A stretch of 64,000 nt of DNA from Limonium bicolor (GCA_023374045.1 JAIOTZ010000285.1:1-64000), one strand, 5' to 3'. Shown: positions 1 through 12,068, counted from the stretch's first letter. Numbers and translations: made by a program. The notes: generated by a model not told the origin, from the sequence alone.

Positions 1-777
1 ATCAACATGAAAGTGGTAGAGAGATTAGAGATCTTCAAAACAAGCTGAAGAACACGAAATTTGGCTGAGAAACGAGAAGAAGTTATGGCGAGACGAAGTT
101 TACCTGATTTCAGGAAAAACTGGAATTCTGGGTTACGAATGCACAAGGAGGCAACTTTAGATCGATTTTCCCGTCGATGTAGAAGGAGTTAGGTTATGAT
201 AGAGTTATAAATTGGAAAGAGCATTTGTAGGAGAAGAGAATGCAAAAGACGGCATATGAAATGGTGGAGTAGGGACTGAGATATAAGCGTTGAAGATCGA
301 CCCTTGAGATGCAAAAACGGTCGGACACTTGGGACTTATCAGTGGTAGTGTCTGGCTGACTGACACGTCAGCACTCTTAAAAGTTTGGCTCTAAACTTCA
401 TTTCATCATTACTTTGGCTAGGATGATCCGTTTTCAACGTTCTTTTTATCAATTTTCTTGGTTTTCCATAACCTTTTTATTGATATAGTTTTCATGGGCT
501 GGTTTGACCATTCTCAAAAAGTCAACCCTAGCAAGGCTTTTGAAGCTTTAAGGTTTCTACGATTTTATTTTGACTTTTAAGCCTTAAATCAATGTTCCAA
601 ATATTTCTAAAATCTTTATAATATAATTGGAGTGCCTTGAAATTTTCCCAAGATTTATTGACTTATAAATCTTACTTTAATTCATAATACCATATAATAA
701 TTTAATATTTAATAATATTATTTAGGGTTACTAAAGAAATCCCCTAAATTAATTTAGATTAATTATGGGGTATTTCA
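1..777 (-). mobile_element. Terminal part of a D-family LTR (copy D')
   Basis: This stretch matches 4039-4919 almost throughout and ends in the same terminus, GGGGTATTTCA. It is therefore the end of a second LTR of the family that occupies 841-4919. Its other end lies outside the window. It stops at 777, where sequence of a different LTR family (the host LTR) resumes, so it looks like an insertion into that host LTR. By analogy with element C, the GGGGTATTTCA end is the polypurine-tract side, which makes the sense strand minus. It is AT-rich and shows no coding potential. Confidence 0.8.
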
Positions 778-840
778 GTGCGTGGCCCGGTAGCATGCGG
801 GCTGCACTATTACCATACCAGCAAAGGTGCTGAGCCCCTT
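778..840 (+). mobile_element. Host LTR (B family), first visible piece
   Basis: This is the reverse complement of the stretch near 40741-40805 in LTR B1, including GTGGCCCGGTAGCATGCGGG. It is part of one plus-oriented B-family LTR that resumes at 4920 and again at 8979. Its last five bases, CCCTT (836-840), are the left target duplication of the LTR inserted at 841. Confidence 0.85.
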
Positions 841-1451
841 TGTAACGCCCCTATTAACATATTTATAGCGGAAATAAATACTAAAGGCGTACAGACCATC
901 GGGTTCCAAACACCCGGCACCAAACCTCACCAATTACAACTTAAAGATTACAATTGTCACGGCTTGAACCTCGAGAAAACTTAACAAAAGTAAAACAACA
1001 ATAAAACACATAAACTCTCAAAACCTACTCTCATCCCAATCACTCGTTCTCTTCGTGGCCACCTGTAAAATAACTCGTACCTGCAAGATAAAACCAAGCA
1101 GCCCACCCCAAGAGGGGTGGGTCAGTTCCCTGGAATGGAACTGGTACGATCCTCCAAAAAACAACTTATAATACAACTCTTAAATAAATAATAGCAGGGA
1201 AAACAATCACTTAAACCACACAGAGGAAACCAGGCATTTCACAAACCACCAAATCAAGATTACAAGATAAGAATAAAGGTTAATAATAGAAAAGTAAAGT
1301 TAGTGAACATCCATTGCCTTAGTTAAACCCAATTCCCGTTAGGAGTAGAAAGACTCAGATAGTCACAAAGGACTAGGAATGAAAAGATAGATCCAAGAAC
1401 CAATAACTCAAGAGTGGAATAATTCAACTGGGAGAGATGACCCCCACCGCC

Positions 1452-1592
1452 AGATATAAATGTCTGTATGGACGAGGGATATACAGCCCCCTGCTGTCAG
1501 ATTAAAAATGTCCTGGTGGACGAGGGATATACAGCCCCCTGCTGTCAAATATAAATGCCCCTATGGGCGAGGGATATACAGCCCCTGCTGTT
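1452..1592. repeat. Three-copy tandem repeat of about 47 bp in LTR D
   Basis: Three consecutive units share the core GACGAGGGATATACAGCC followed by CCTGCTGT. They start near 1452, 1499 and 1547. The units differ by a few substitutions, mostly in the first 20 bases. This occupies the place where the other LTR families here carry hairpin arrays, but no strong stem is visible in this one. Confidence 0.85.
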
Positions 1593-1654
1593 ACCATTGA
1601 AGACGCGCGCACGTCGAAACCTCAAGAACCAGCTCATGGATGAAACGATATCCA

Positions 1655-1790
1655 GAGTCAAGAGAAGAATTTACCAAAATTGACCTTTTCCAAATTCCCA
1701 CCAGATCACTAACTACCCAGAGCAATACGAAAACACTCAGTCCTACAGAGTGCAGAAGCGTAAACCCTAAGCAGTCAATGTCTAATGGAA
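1655..1790 (+). repeat. Segment shared with the internal domain of LARD copies B and C
   Basis: The block AAAACACTCAGTC followed by TACAGAGTGCAG, and about 70 bases upstream of it, aligns with 55935-56060 in the internal domain of C and with the area around 37625 in B1, on the same strand. An LTR of one family therefore shares a module with the internal domain of another. Confidence 0.65.
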
Positions 1791-4700
1791 CAACCAAAAA
1801 GAAGGAACCAATACCCACGCAAGTTCACATTCAAGGCTTAGTTAGTCACACAAAGCTGAGTTAGTCACACAACCATTTCTTTTTTTAGAAATTCCTCTTA
1901 AAGTCAGTTAGCGTTTCTCGAAAACATCTAATAAGTCAATCAGCAAAAGTAATGGAGTACGGAGAAATCGTACCTGGTATGTGAAGAACAATAAATAACT
2001 CGAATAAGTGATTCCCCAATAGTAACATATAATTAAGGTATTCCAAGTGTCGATTAGTTAAGAGACTTTAAAGCTCCACAACCTTCTTTTCTTACTGACT
2101 AATAGTTCCAGGTTTACCATTATCCTTTCACAAAGATTTGGGCTTGACTTGTTAACTAAATCCTTTGTTAGGCCCATTTCGTTTAGTTTGGAATGATTTA
2201 GAATTTATTCCTGAGAGTGGCCCAAACTCTCTTTGAAATGTTTAAGTGGGCTTTCGGAGTTCCTAGACCTGGGCTCAGTAGTTTAACCAAGACCGTGTTA
2301 CGTTAATGTTGTATAATTAAACCCTTAAGTTAATAGTGACTATTTAATTACACACCGATTAAAACCTAAGGTTTAACATATATATATATATATATTCTAC
2401 TTATCATAACTATCACAAGGAATATTATTTCCCTCATCTATCTTAATGTATTTACATACATATATATTTATATATATCTTTATGTACTAAGATCTATCCA
2501 TAACATTTTTAGGAAATTTTATTGTATTTAATTATGTTTAATAACTTTTAAGCATACCACAACCGATATATGGTTTATAAAATAAAGTGTTTCCTTTATT
2601 TATTTAATATATATAAGTATACCATAATTAGAATTTAACTAAGACATCCCTTATGTAACTTATTATATTTAAACTATCTTATTACTACAACCTTTAACTG
2701 TATTCCAAGTATGTTTCATAAAGTATTTCTTTTACTATATCTTAGGATTCTAGCTCTTATAATATTTAGTTATTATAAGTGTTAATTATTAGTTCCTTGC
2801 TTTACTCTAAGCTACTACTTTATTCCCATTTTATATATGTGTAAACATATATTTATTTCTTAGTTTAATTAAAAATATTAACTCCCATATAGTATAATAA
2901 ATAAAACGTAAAAAATAATTAAATTCCTTGATTTACATAAGTTTCTACTTAAATAAGTATATATACATATATGTAAATAATTCCACTTCTCTTAAAAGCT
3001 AATACCAAAACATTTATAAACTTACTGTTATTAAATATTAATTTAGTGTTCCATATTTTTTCCCAGCTCAAAAAGTTTATTAACAAACCATACTTTAATT
3101 TTTTGGTTACATTAAATATACAGTAACTATAACATTTTAGACATATTATAAAATTTTTATTTCATAAAAATATCTTTTTAAATTAGCCAAATAATTCCAG
3201 AAAACCCGTAACTTGCAAAAATCATAACTTACATTTAAAAACTCTAAAACCATATTAATTTACATCAAAATAAACTAGATTAAATAAGGATTCTATGGTT
3301 AAAATTTCACGTCAAAATACATACGGGAAGGTATTTAAATTAACTCAACAAGTTAGGGTTATTTACTGGAATTAATAAAAGCTTTAATAACCTAATTCTG
3401 AAACGTTTTAATCTCGGCCGTCCAAATCTCTTAACTAATTTCTCACAATCTACAGAACCAAATTGAGTGATTCTTGTTTCTATGGTTTCGAAATTCAATT
3501 ACGGTTCTAATGATACCAAATTCGGTAGCTATAACGCAAGGTTCACTGGTTTTCGAATTCAGTTTCGAAGTTAGGGTTCGTAAGGGTTGCCGAGTTCGAA
3601 TTTGTCAAATTCACTCAATATACTGCGTAATTGATGCAATTGAAACATGTTTTTGACCGACAATGTAATGTAGATTAGCAAGGTTGAAGGAATTCGAAGA
3701 AAACTTACCGGAATTGCTCGAATCGAGCAGATTTGTTTTCGGTTTCTGGAAAAAACGCCCCCTTACAACCCGATTGAGTAGCCTACTTTGCAACGCTATA
3801 ATTTACAGTACAGAAGGAGTTAGAACTAGTTCTTGGGCTTAATCTAAAGAAGAAACTTAGCTCTACACAATGATAGCAAGAACTCACCCTAACTTGCACT
3901 ACACAGAAAGAAATCGAAGCTGGAAGTTGCGAGTTTACCTTGCGTTTTCTAGAAAGAAAACTATGATTTTATGCTGTGACGAAACCGAAACTTTAGACAC
4001 CTTGTTCTTCCAAACGGTTGAGAATTGGCTTAGGCCATCAACATGAAAGTTTTAGAGGGATTAGAGATCTTCTAAACGAGCTAAAGAACATGAAAATTGG
4101 CTGAGAAACGAAGAAGTTATGGCTAGACGAAGTTACCTGAATCGAAGGAAAAAGGAAACTGCAATTACGGTTTTGCAGGGTGGCTACTTTGGCTCGCATT
4201 TCCGGTTGATTTAGGATGATTAGGGTTAGTGTGAGCTATGGCTGTTTAGAGGAAGTGTGGGAGAAGGTAACAAAGAAGACGACACCCAAAAAATTCCATA
4301 AGATGAGAAAGTTATGAAGGTCACTAGATAGGGCAAAGACTGGTTTCTGTTACCGGAATTATAGGAGATAAAACGGCTAAGTGTTGGGGCGCGATTACCG
4401 AGGTGCGCGATGAGTCAGCAAAGCTGCCACATCATCATTTTTTTCAAAATTTTGGCTCTAAACTTCATTTGATCATAACTTTGGCTAGGATGATCCGTTT
4501 TGACGTTCTTTTTATCGATCTTCATGGTTTTTCATAACCTATTTATTGGTATAGGTTTCATGGCCTGGTTTGACCATTCTAAAAAGCCAACCCTAGCAAG
4601 GCTTAAAAAGGCTTTAGGGTTTCTAGAATTTTATACTGACTTTTATGTTTCAAAACAATGTTCCAACGCTTCCTAAAATCTTTATAATATAGTTGGAGTG

Positions 4701-4919
4701 TCTATAAATTTTCCCAAAATTTATTGACTTATAAATCTTATTGTTAAATTCATAATACTATATAATAATATATAATAATTAAATGTTTTATTGTATTCTT
4801 TAGGGTTAAATAGGAGAAATCCCTAAATAAATTCATAATTCCATTTAATAATTTAATATTAATAGTGTTATTTAAGATTTAACAAAAGAAATCCCCTAAA
4901 TTAATTTAGGGGTATTTCA

Positions 4920-5051
4920 CCCTTGGGGGCCATCCTTTTTCCTTTCAAGTACAATGGAGCTGACAGCCATTCGAGAGTAGGACGGGGGGTGGTTGTTTGT
5001 ACATGGGTAGTTAGTTATAAATTGTCTATAAATTGTAGGAGTAGTAAGACC
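4920..5051 (+). mobile_element. Host LTR (B family), second piece
   Basis: This continues the host LTR from 840 after a duplicated CCCTT. It is the reverse complement of LTR B1 at about 40613-40746. It ends in AGACC (5047-5051), the left target duplication of the LTR inserted at 5052. Confidence 0.85.
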
Positions 5052-8000
5052 TGTAACACCCCTACCGATAATCCTATGCTTACCGTCCAATCATTCCTTT
5101 AATTCTATCAGTTCGCAGCGGAGGACTACTACTACTACGGCGGGTGGTACAACGCCGCTAACCGCCCATACGGCTAGCTAGGCTTACCTTCCTTACAGTC
5201 ACGGTCTGATGATCATAGTATACCGAGCGACTACCTTACTTACCAATTACCGAATATCAAATACTTACATTAATGGATTACCGAGTGACAAAGTATATTC
5301 AATTACATCATTTCCAAGTTTACCAAAATAATGAGTTTCTACCACATACTCATCTATACCCATTCACCATTCCATCAATATCCAAAAAGGTGTACCCCAT
5401 GGTACACCGGCTAATCAATAAGGCTCCTAGCCGTGTACAACTTAGTACACCATTCACAATTCATTAATTACAAACAAAAGAAATCAATCTAAGTCTTCAT
5501 CATCTTCACCCTTCTCGTGTACCTGCGTGTAGTAAAAACATCGCCCCAAGGGGCTCAGCAAAAGCTGCGCATAAATTCCGCATATACCGCGTGCTAGCTA
5601 GGGCACGCCGCCTAATTAAGGTCGAATAGGCATGCGTTCATTTGTTTCATACAAACATGCTTTGCATACAACATACATGCATATACAATACATTACATGA
5701 TTCAAGGCAACATGGCAATAACATACACATCACTTACCTTCACGGTGTTAGCCAAATTACGCATCGGGTTAATCAGTATGCTTATTACTCTTTTACTCAT
5801 TACATCTTACTTACTCTACTTTACTTACTTACTTTCATTACTTACTTACTCATTCTTACTTACTCATACTCATGTTAAGTCGGTATGACCTCCGGCCCGG
5901 GGACTACACCGTTCCACCACCGGGATTTACTTGACTCACCAATCCGGGATGCTACCCACTAAGGGATTTGGGCCGCGGACCAGTTTAAGAGTCAGGACTT
6001 GGATCCAACCTCTTGTGTCTCCGCATCCTCACACGTGGCGTGGTGGAACTATATCGGACTTCTACTCATTCCAATTTAATTACCAATTTAAGTTAGATTG
6101 GTTAGCTTGTTAGGAATCAGTTAGAAGTCCAATCACAAACACATTCGGTCACAGTACCATACATCACACATACACACACTCATATTCATCCATAAATTTC
6201 ATGAATTATACAAACTATGGTTTAAAGAAAATATTCAACAAGATACAACACTACATATTCACAAGTAATCATAATAACTCCGATTCGTGCATTTATCTTA
6301 TTTGGTGATCAATTAGCACACAACACACAAATCAGAGTAACCAAGATAGCATACGGGGCATGAGGAATTCATACCGTTCACCGTTGTACTTGTATCCCAA
6401 CTTTCTTCGGTGCTCACAAATCAAGTCCTATAACATACATATGATCGAGTGATTAATTATCTATAACTAACTTAACTCGTATTCCTATTACGTTCCTTAA
6501 GTCTTACGTACTATGTCTTTACACTTCTTACACTTACACATTATTTACTTCCTCTTCATTACTTTAAACTTATTTCCTTACTTAACAATGGTACATTTAT
6601 ATATGTACATATGTATATGTAGGTATACATATATATATATATATAACTTATTATTATTATACATTTTTTTGTTTGACCCGACCGACCTTACCCAGGGTCG
6701 GACCCAAGGTCGGTCGAAGTCAGTAGGGTACATTCGCTGGAAATTTACAGGGCCGACCGACCTTGCCAAGTCCATTCTCAAGGTCGGTCCATACCAGTGA
6801 GTTTTGGTTTCGATATTCTGGAGTCGACCGACCTTGCATGTCCGGTCCCAAGGTCGGTCCATTCCAGTAAGGTACATTAGAGGCGAATTTTAGGCCGACC
6901 GACCTTGTAAGTCCGGTCCCCAAGGTCGGTCCATTCCAGAAGATTTTATGACGGGAATTTTCTGGCCGACCGACCTTGCAAGTCCGGTCCCCAAGGTCGG
7001 TCCATTCCAGAAGGTCTTCCGCCTTTGTAAATCTGGGCTCGACCGACCTTGCAAGTCCAGTCCCAAGGTTGGTCCAGTCCAGTAATTGCATTTTTATTTC
7101 TTTTCTGTCCCTCTTCTTACCCTTACTTCCCCATTGTTCCTATACTTACTCCCATATGTTTTAACACTAATTAAACCTCCTAATACACCCTAGTTCATCC
7201 ATCAACTCTTTACATACTTCTATACTAATTTACACACTTAATTTCCCTAGTTTCAATTCAACACTTACATTGTTTCTTCTAGTTGCATTATGCTACAGAT
7301 TTTGCCTCTAACACTCTCCATCTACAGCTCCCTCTTCTAATGTCATTTCTAACACTTCTAATGCATTACAATACATTAATTACCTCTCTCAATCTACCCT
7401 CTAACTATCTCAAACAAAATCTGTTACAAACACATATTTTTCACCTAGTTTCTAGTTCATAAGTTCACTAGTTTCTAAGTAAATTTTGCCGTAGTCTCCC
7501 CTATATTTTTATACTCTCACCACATTGTTTATTCACACATTTCTATCCATCTCACCTGTTTCATCAATCATAGATATACAAAGCTCCCATACACAAATAC
7601 CAACACTAAAACACTCTTAAAAATTCCTGCACTTAATATCCAAATCCCAACTAGGTCTCCACAAGTTTTACATATCTTTTAAAGGTTTTAAAACACTTGT
7701 ATTCTCTTACACATTATACTACTACCCATTACTAGGTTCAATACACATTTAATAAGTTACTAAAATCTGTTACATACATATATACAAGACTACCCAAAGG
7801 TGAGCGTAATTTACCTTGTCTCTCTTCTAACTTTTCCTTTACTTCTTCTTGCTTCTTCCTTCTTTCTTCTCTCTCTTCCACCGGTTGTAGTAACCCAAAT
7901 TCTCTAACACTACAACCCATTCATATATACACACCATTTTAATACACTAGCTAACCCTAACCATTATTTAAGTTTTAATGTAAGTTTTAGGGTTTAGAAA

Positions 8001-8978
8001 TTTCATTACCTTGCAAGGGTGTAAGTGGAGCTTGGAATGGTTCAGGAACAATGTTTCAACCCCTTCAAGAATGCCAAAATCGGCTATAGCACAAGAGAAC
8101 CAACAAGGGGTTTAGTCTAAATTCGTTTTGCCCACAAAGGCTAGAAAAAGGTGGGGTTTCAAGAATATTTTTACCTTAAATGAACAAGGAGATGAAGGTG
8201 GTTGTAATGGTGGTCTTGAAGCTCCAAATGCTACACACCCATGGAGATGAAATTTTTGTTTTCGAATTTTGAAAAGAGGGAAATACTCTCCTTGATGAGA
8301 GGAAGATAATGGTGGTATTTTATAATTTTTGGAGAAGGTTTGGTCACTCAACAAGAGGAGAGAAGTCGAGTTTTGTGAGTGTTCTTCTTTTCTCCACTGT
8401 TATCGGCTGAAGGAGGAAGAAAATAGAGAGTGAGGGGGAAGGGGGAGCTGTTACGTGAGTAAAGAGAATGGGGTAGGAGAGAGAATAGGTGAGTGAGGTA
8501 GTAAAGTGAGTTTACTTTATGCTTTTTATTTATTTTGTCCTTTGCACATTAGAGGGAAATTAAGGAGTGTGAGTGGGGGCTTAAAATCGGACACACACAC
8601 AGCCCATATGGGTTTGAAAAAATTATATTTACAATATTGGACACACTAGTTTGGGTTATTTATGTTTCTACCCCACAACTTCCGTTTTTGACAGTTTTTA
8701 CTAATTCTCATTTTATTGATTTTATTGGTTCTAAAGCTTCACTAATATTTATTAATGACTATTTAGTTGACCAAAATTGTTACGAGTCTATATGACCCGC
8801 TTAAGGTCACGTTTTCCCGGTTCCTCGAAAAACGCGCTTTAAGGTTCGTTAGTGTTTTTAATCCGTTTTAAGGATCCGTTTTCTTCGGGATTTGTTCCCT
8901 CATGTTTATTACACTTAATTAAGCTTATAAATTACTTATTAGCCTAATTAATCGCTATTTTAATTACGGGGTATTTCA
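5052..8978 (-). mobile_element. Solo LTR, family E (relative of the C LTR), with 5-bp target duplication
   Basis: The 3927-bp unit starts TGTAACACCCCTACCG and ends GGGGTATTTCA. A perfect AGACC duplication flanks it (5047-5051 and 8979-8983), and host LTR sequence is continuous across it. The start matches LTR C (49603) for 16 bases, and the next few hundred bases are recognisably related, so E is a diverged sister of the C family. It holds a six-unit hairpin array (6675-7082). A candidate splice donor on the minus strand (TTAAG followed by GTAA, near 8171-8180) matches similar sites in A and B1. No coding region is credible. Confidence 0.9.
6675..7082. repeat. Six-unit stem-loop array in LTR E
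   Basis: Six units with a spacing of about 70 bp each contain a left arm GACCGACCTTG, a middle segment like CAAGTCCGGTC and a right arm CAAGGTCGGTC, usually followed by CATTCCAG. In units four and five the outer arms are perfectly complementary over 11 bp (6897-6907 with 6921-6931; 6968-6978 with 6992-7002). The middle segment can also pair with the left arm imperfectly, so each unit could adopt two folds. The spacers between units vary much more than the arms. Confidence 0.9.
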
Positions 8979-9243
8979 AGACCGAAACTGTTATCGGCAT
9001 TAGTTTGTAAATACTCGGTACAGTTGAAATGTAATGTATATTGACTTTGGAAATGGAACGGGATGGTATTTTGTAAGTGCTCAGGAATTTGGTCCATCAG
9101 ACCGATAAAATGTATAAGTATTAGCCTTGTTAGCCACGTGGGTGGCTAACGGCGTGTAACACCAATGAATTAAGTAAATGCCGAGTTGTGTTTTTCCGCT
9201 GCAATTTGTTGTTAAGTACGATGTTGTAGAGTGGGGTGTTACA
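8979..9243 (+). mobile_element. Host LTR (B family), terminal piece
   Basis: This final part of the host LTR begins with the second copy of AGACC and ends in GGGGTGTTACA. It is the reverse complement of about 40358-40620. No primer-binding site follows (none of the TGGTATCAGAGC seen after A, B and C LTRs), so this is either a solo LTR or the downstream LTR of an element lying to the left. Confidence 0.85.
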
Positions 9244-9507
9244 GTTGATGTGTAGGTTAAAATTTGTAAAGTAAATAGAATATATATATATATACTATAC
9301 ACTAATTTTTAACTTACAAAACAACACACAAATTATTGGATTTTGAAAAATAGTAAAGTTATATCAATTTAAATTAGTTGAGATTATACAATATTATACA
9401 TCTATTTAAATTTATAAAAATATTATATTATACACAGTTACAAAAATATAATATGTTATTTAGAAGTTTGAAATTTCATATAAAATGATGTATATTACAT
9501 AATATTG
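9244..9507. other. AT-rich spacer with no recognised feature
   Basis: AT-rich sequence next to the host LTR, containing a short run of TA dinucleotides near 9280-9300. I see nothing recognisable in it. Confidence 0.6.
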
Positions 9508-9845
9508 TGCTAACAGGAAAATTGTAGAAAAAAACTATATACAAAAGGAATAAAATAATAAACTAAACCTACAACTCTACTACGGGTAGCAAATAAAACC
9601 GGTCGGAGTATAGTGTAAATATATTACGACCGAGAGTATCGAACCCAAGGGACTTATAGAAAACTAGTCCTAATCCGGTAATAACCTATTCTAAGACAAG
9701 GGGGGAAAAGTAAATGTGATTCTAAACTAAATTGCTAAATAAATAAACTAACTTTGATTTGGGAAGATATCAGTACAAGAGTATCATATGACCAATGATC
9801 AAGAGTGGCAAGTCTCAAAGAGAATTTAGTTTCGCAAAATGAATA

Positions 9846-9936
9846 TGTCGGGTGACATGCCGGACCTCCGCTACCCGGCATAGTCAAGGCCTTTGAATGT
9901 GCCGGACAACTTACATCCAGCACTACATCCGGCATC
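9846..9936. repeat. TGCCGG hairpin cluster, two units
   Basis: Two stem-loops with outer arms TGCCGG and CCGGCA: one at 9858-9880 and one from about 9899 to 9934. The arms are 6-7 bp and the loop of the second contains a CCAGCAC segment. These are the same motif as the larger cluster at 10531-10829. Confidence 0.75.
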
Positions 9937-10530
9937 GTTCATTTCGTAAATACCACTTCCAGAATCGCGTCTGAGTAAAGGAACTCAATATTCATACTTG
10001 CATCGTGCATAGCTAATGCCGTGAATACAAACAGAATAATGGGGAAATAAGAGATTAATCCTAAACCTTAGGCCTTGATGCCCCTCTTTCGGAACAACAA
10101 ACTTAAAGATTACCAAAATCTTAATCTATCCTATTCTTGCTTTTCTAGCCTCAAATAGGACTTAGAAATAAGAGAATGAATAGCTAATTCATTCTACCTG
10201 GCATGAAGACTAGAACTCGGGTTAAGAAACTTGAAAATTCCATAAATGATCATAAGAGTTTTACAAGGAAATCTTCCCCAACCAAAAACCTAACAAAGAA
10301 TTCTACATCACCATCCACACAACTACAAGAAGAGAATACAAGGGGAGAAGGAGATGTTCATAGCCTTAACCCGACCAGGTCTTCTTCTTCTCTTGCATGG
10401 ATGGATCCGTAGACTTCTTTGGACACCAAAAATGGAGTGGGCGGAAATTTAAAAGTGAATGGCGTGGATTTGGTATGTTGAAGTGTACCAAATGATGTAG
10501 ACTCTCAGCCTATTATAGGGCTTCAATATG

Positions 10531-10829
10531 TCTCTTGCCGGGCATCGTGCCGGATCATCAGTAGCCGGCACATGTGGAAAATGTGCCCAACTGTTAACGG
10601 TCAAAACCGCCAAATCTGCGTGAAACAGTGTATGTGCCGGACAGGATATGCCCGACATCATACCTGGCACCATCCAAATCACCAACGGTCAATAACTGCC
10701 ATCGTTTGGTCAACCGTGGCGACTCTTCACTTATGCCGGATGGGATCTACCCGACATCGTATCCGGCAAAGCCACTCTTCTGATTTATGCTCGTGCCGTG
10801 CAGGATTTATCTAGCATGGAGTCCGGCAT
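10531..10829. repeat. TGCCGG hairpin cluster, four units
   Basis: Four units begin TGCCGG or TGCCGT and end CCGGCA or CTGGCA about 35 bases later. The clearest (near 10735-10769) has 8-bp arms TGCCGGAT and ATCCGGCA. Between the arms sits a recurrent middle element of the type ACCCGACATC, so each unit again has three related segments. Spacers between units are not similar. Confidence 0.8.
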
Positions 10830-11007
10830 CATTTGAACTTTCGCCTAAAAAATCATTCCTTGCACAAAAAAACATATAAAAACATAAGACTGAACAAATA
10901 ACATACTTTAATACATAATATAACATAAAGAACAAATATATAACCTTATTTAGATAAATATAATCCTAAATCTAACACATAAAATATGATAAGTCTGCGG
11001 CTTATCA

Positions 11008-11465
11008 ATTTGTAACACTATATATTATGATTTAATAAAAAGCAAATTTATATAATATATTATCTTTGTATAATTTTGACATTTCAAAGATTTTGAAAAG
11101 ATATATACGTATATTTCTAATTTTTTTATAATGTTAAGCCAACAATATACTTAATTTTTATTAATTTTACTATTTTGGTCGCATTAAATTAATTTATTCT
11201 ATTATGTAAATTAATATATTTATGTAGCATAGTCAGGCGTATATCTATTTTATTAATTTTTATATATCCCTGGTTTGATCATGTCTCGGCAAAAATTTTC
11301 ATTTATATTTACTGTATCAAACATTCAATATATAAATGTAGTCTGTATATATGTTGCGAATAACTATCATGACACAATGGTTAAGACATTCTATATTCAT
11401 CCCAAACTTTGGGGGATGGATTCCTAGCTGAACCTGGGGATCCTCAAAGAGTTTAGTTAACAATA
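11008..11465. other. Old AT-rich sequence left of the copia insertion
   Basis: AT-rich, with no gene. At about 11372-11440 there is a short stretch with an A-box-like ACAATGGTTAAGACA and a weak B-box-like GGGATGGATTCC, which might be a worn tRNA-derived SINE. ACTCC at 11466-11470 is the left target duplication of the copia element, so this segment was once joined to 21632 onward. Confidence 0.5.
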
Positions 11466-11470
11466 ACTCC

Positions 11471-12053
11471 TGAAGGTTCTTGCAATGGTAGTTCTTTGTG
11501 AGGTAGTTACTCAAAACAAACAGGGAATATGAGTAATAGACTGACTATGAACTAAGCGACCCAGAAAAACTGAAAGTTAAAACAGAGACTTGAAATCACG
11601 TGAATCCTCACTTCATTAACACGTATCAACCATGATACAAACTATATGCACAAGGAGAACATGCTCTCCAAGTGCTTGCACGTAACAATACTAGATTCTT
11701 TCTCAATCTAATGATTTTACAAGCTCTCTCGAGAGCTCTCTCTCAATCTCTATTTTCTTGCTAATGGAAAAACGTAATTTTGCTACAACCAGCAATATTA
11801 CTAATATACACTCGATATTACTAAAGCTAAAACTTAGGAAGATAAAAAGTAATATTTTTATCACAAATATATAAAATCCGTTACGATTTTATATTCATTA
11901 AGTAACAAATTAAAACTTCCCTAAAATCTCTCCAATAGAGATTTTCTCAAAACGTGATCTTCATTCTTCGATACTCTTCATACTTCAGATTACTGTGTAT
12001 GTAACTCAGACACAGTATGTAACACAGAGTTACTATTTAAAAAAACACCAACA
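11471..12053 (-). mobile_element. Downstream (3') LTR of the copia element
   Basis: This 583-bp LTR reads TGTTGGTG to CTTCA on the minus strand. It matches 21086-21626 closely but holds an extra segment of about 45 bp around 11870-11920 that the other copy lacks. There are several other substitutions, so the insertion is not very recent. Confidence 0.95.
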
Positions 12054-12068
12054 ATTTCCCCTTTTTTT
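12054..12068 (-). promoter_or_regulatory. Polypurine tract of the copia element
   Basis: On the minus strand this reads AAAAAAAGGGGAAAT, immediately before the LTR start TGTTGG. It is the expected plus-strand priming site for reverse transcription. Confidence 0.9.

Larger units (their letters stand above)
841..4919 (-). mobile_element. Solo LTR, family D, with 5-bp target duplication
   Basis: The 4079-bp unit begins TGTAACGCCCC and ends GGGGTATTTCA. It is flanked by a perfect CCCTT duplication (836-840 and 4920-4924), and the two flanks join into continuous B-family LTR sequence. No primer site or polypurine tract adjoins it, so it is a solo LTR left by recombination between the two LTRs of a former full element. 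The body is strongly AT-rich, especially 2380-3400, with no credible gene. The ends resemble those of LARD copies A-C (TGTAACACCCC and GGGGTATTTCA), so a related family is likely. It carries a short tandem repeat (1452-1592) and a segment shared with the LARD internal domain (about 1655-1790). Confidence 0.9.
9508..11007 (-). mobile_element. Probable solo LTR of a TGATAAG-type gypsy family (G)
   Basis: Read on the minus strand, this begins TGATAAGCCGCAGAC at 11007, the same start type as the well-bounded solo LTR at 12164 (TGATAAGTGTC). Towards its far end it shows the usual tail of such LTRs: TAAGTCCCTTGGGTTCGATA on the minus strand near 9640. The right edge is firm. The left edge at TG (9508) is a guess, and I could not find a clean target duplication (ATTTG on the right against TATTG on the left). 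It contains two clusters of TGCCGG hairpins. Confidence 0.5.

Noticed and set aside
6675..7082. CRISPR-like array of repeats and spacers
   Set aside because: Units are about 70 bp with internally palindromic GC-rich arms, no constant repeat length, and they sit inside a plant LTR. No cas genes and the genome is eukaryotic.
10988..11008. Short inverted repeat TGATAAG...CTTATCA as a MITE end
   Set aside because: It fits better as the start of a TGATAAG-type LTR, since the same start occurs at 12164 in a well-bounded LTR.
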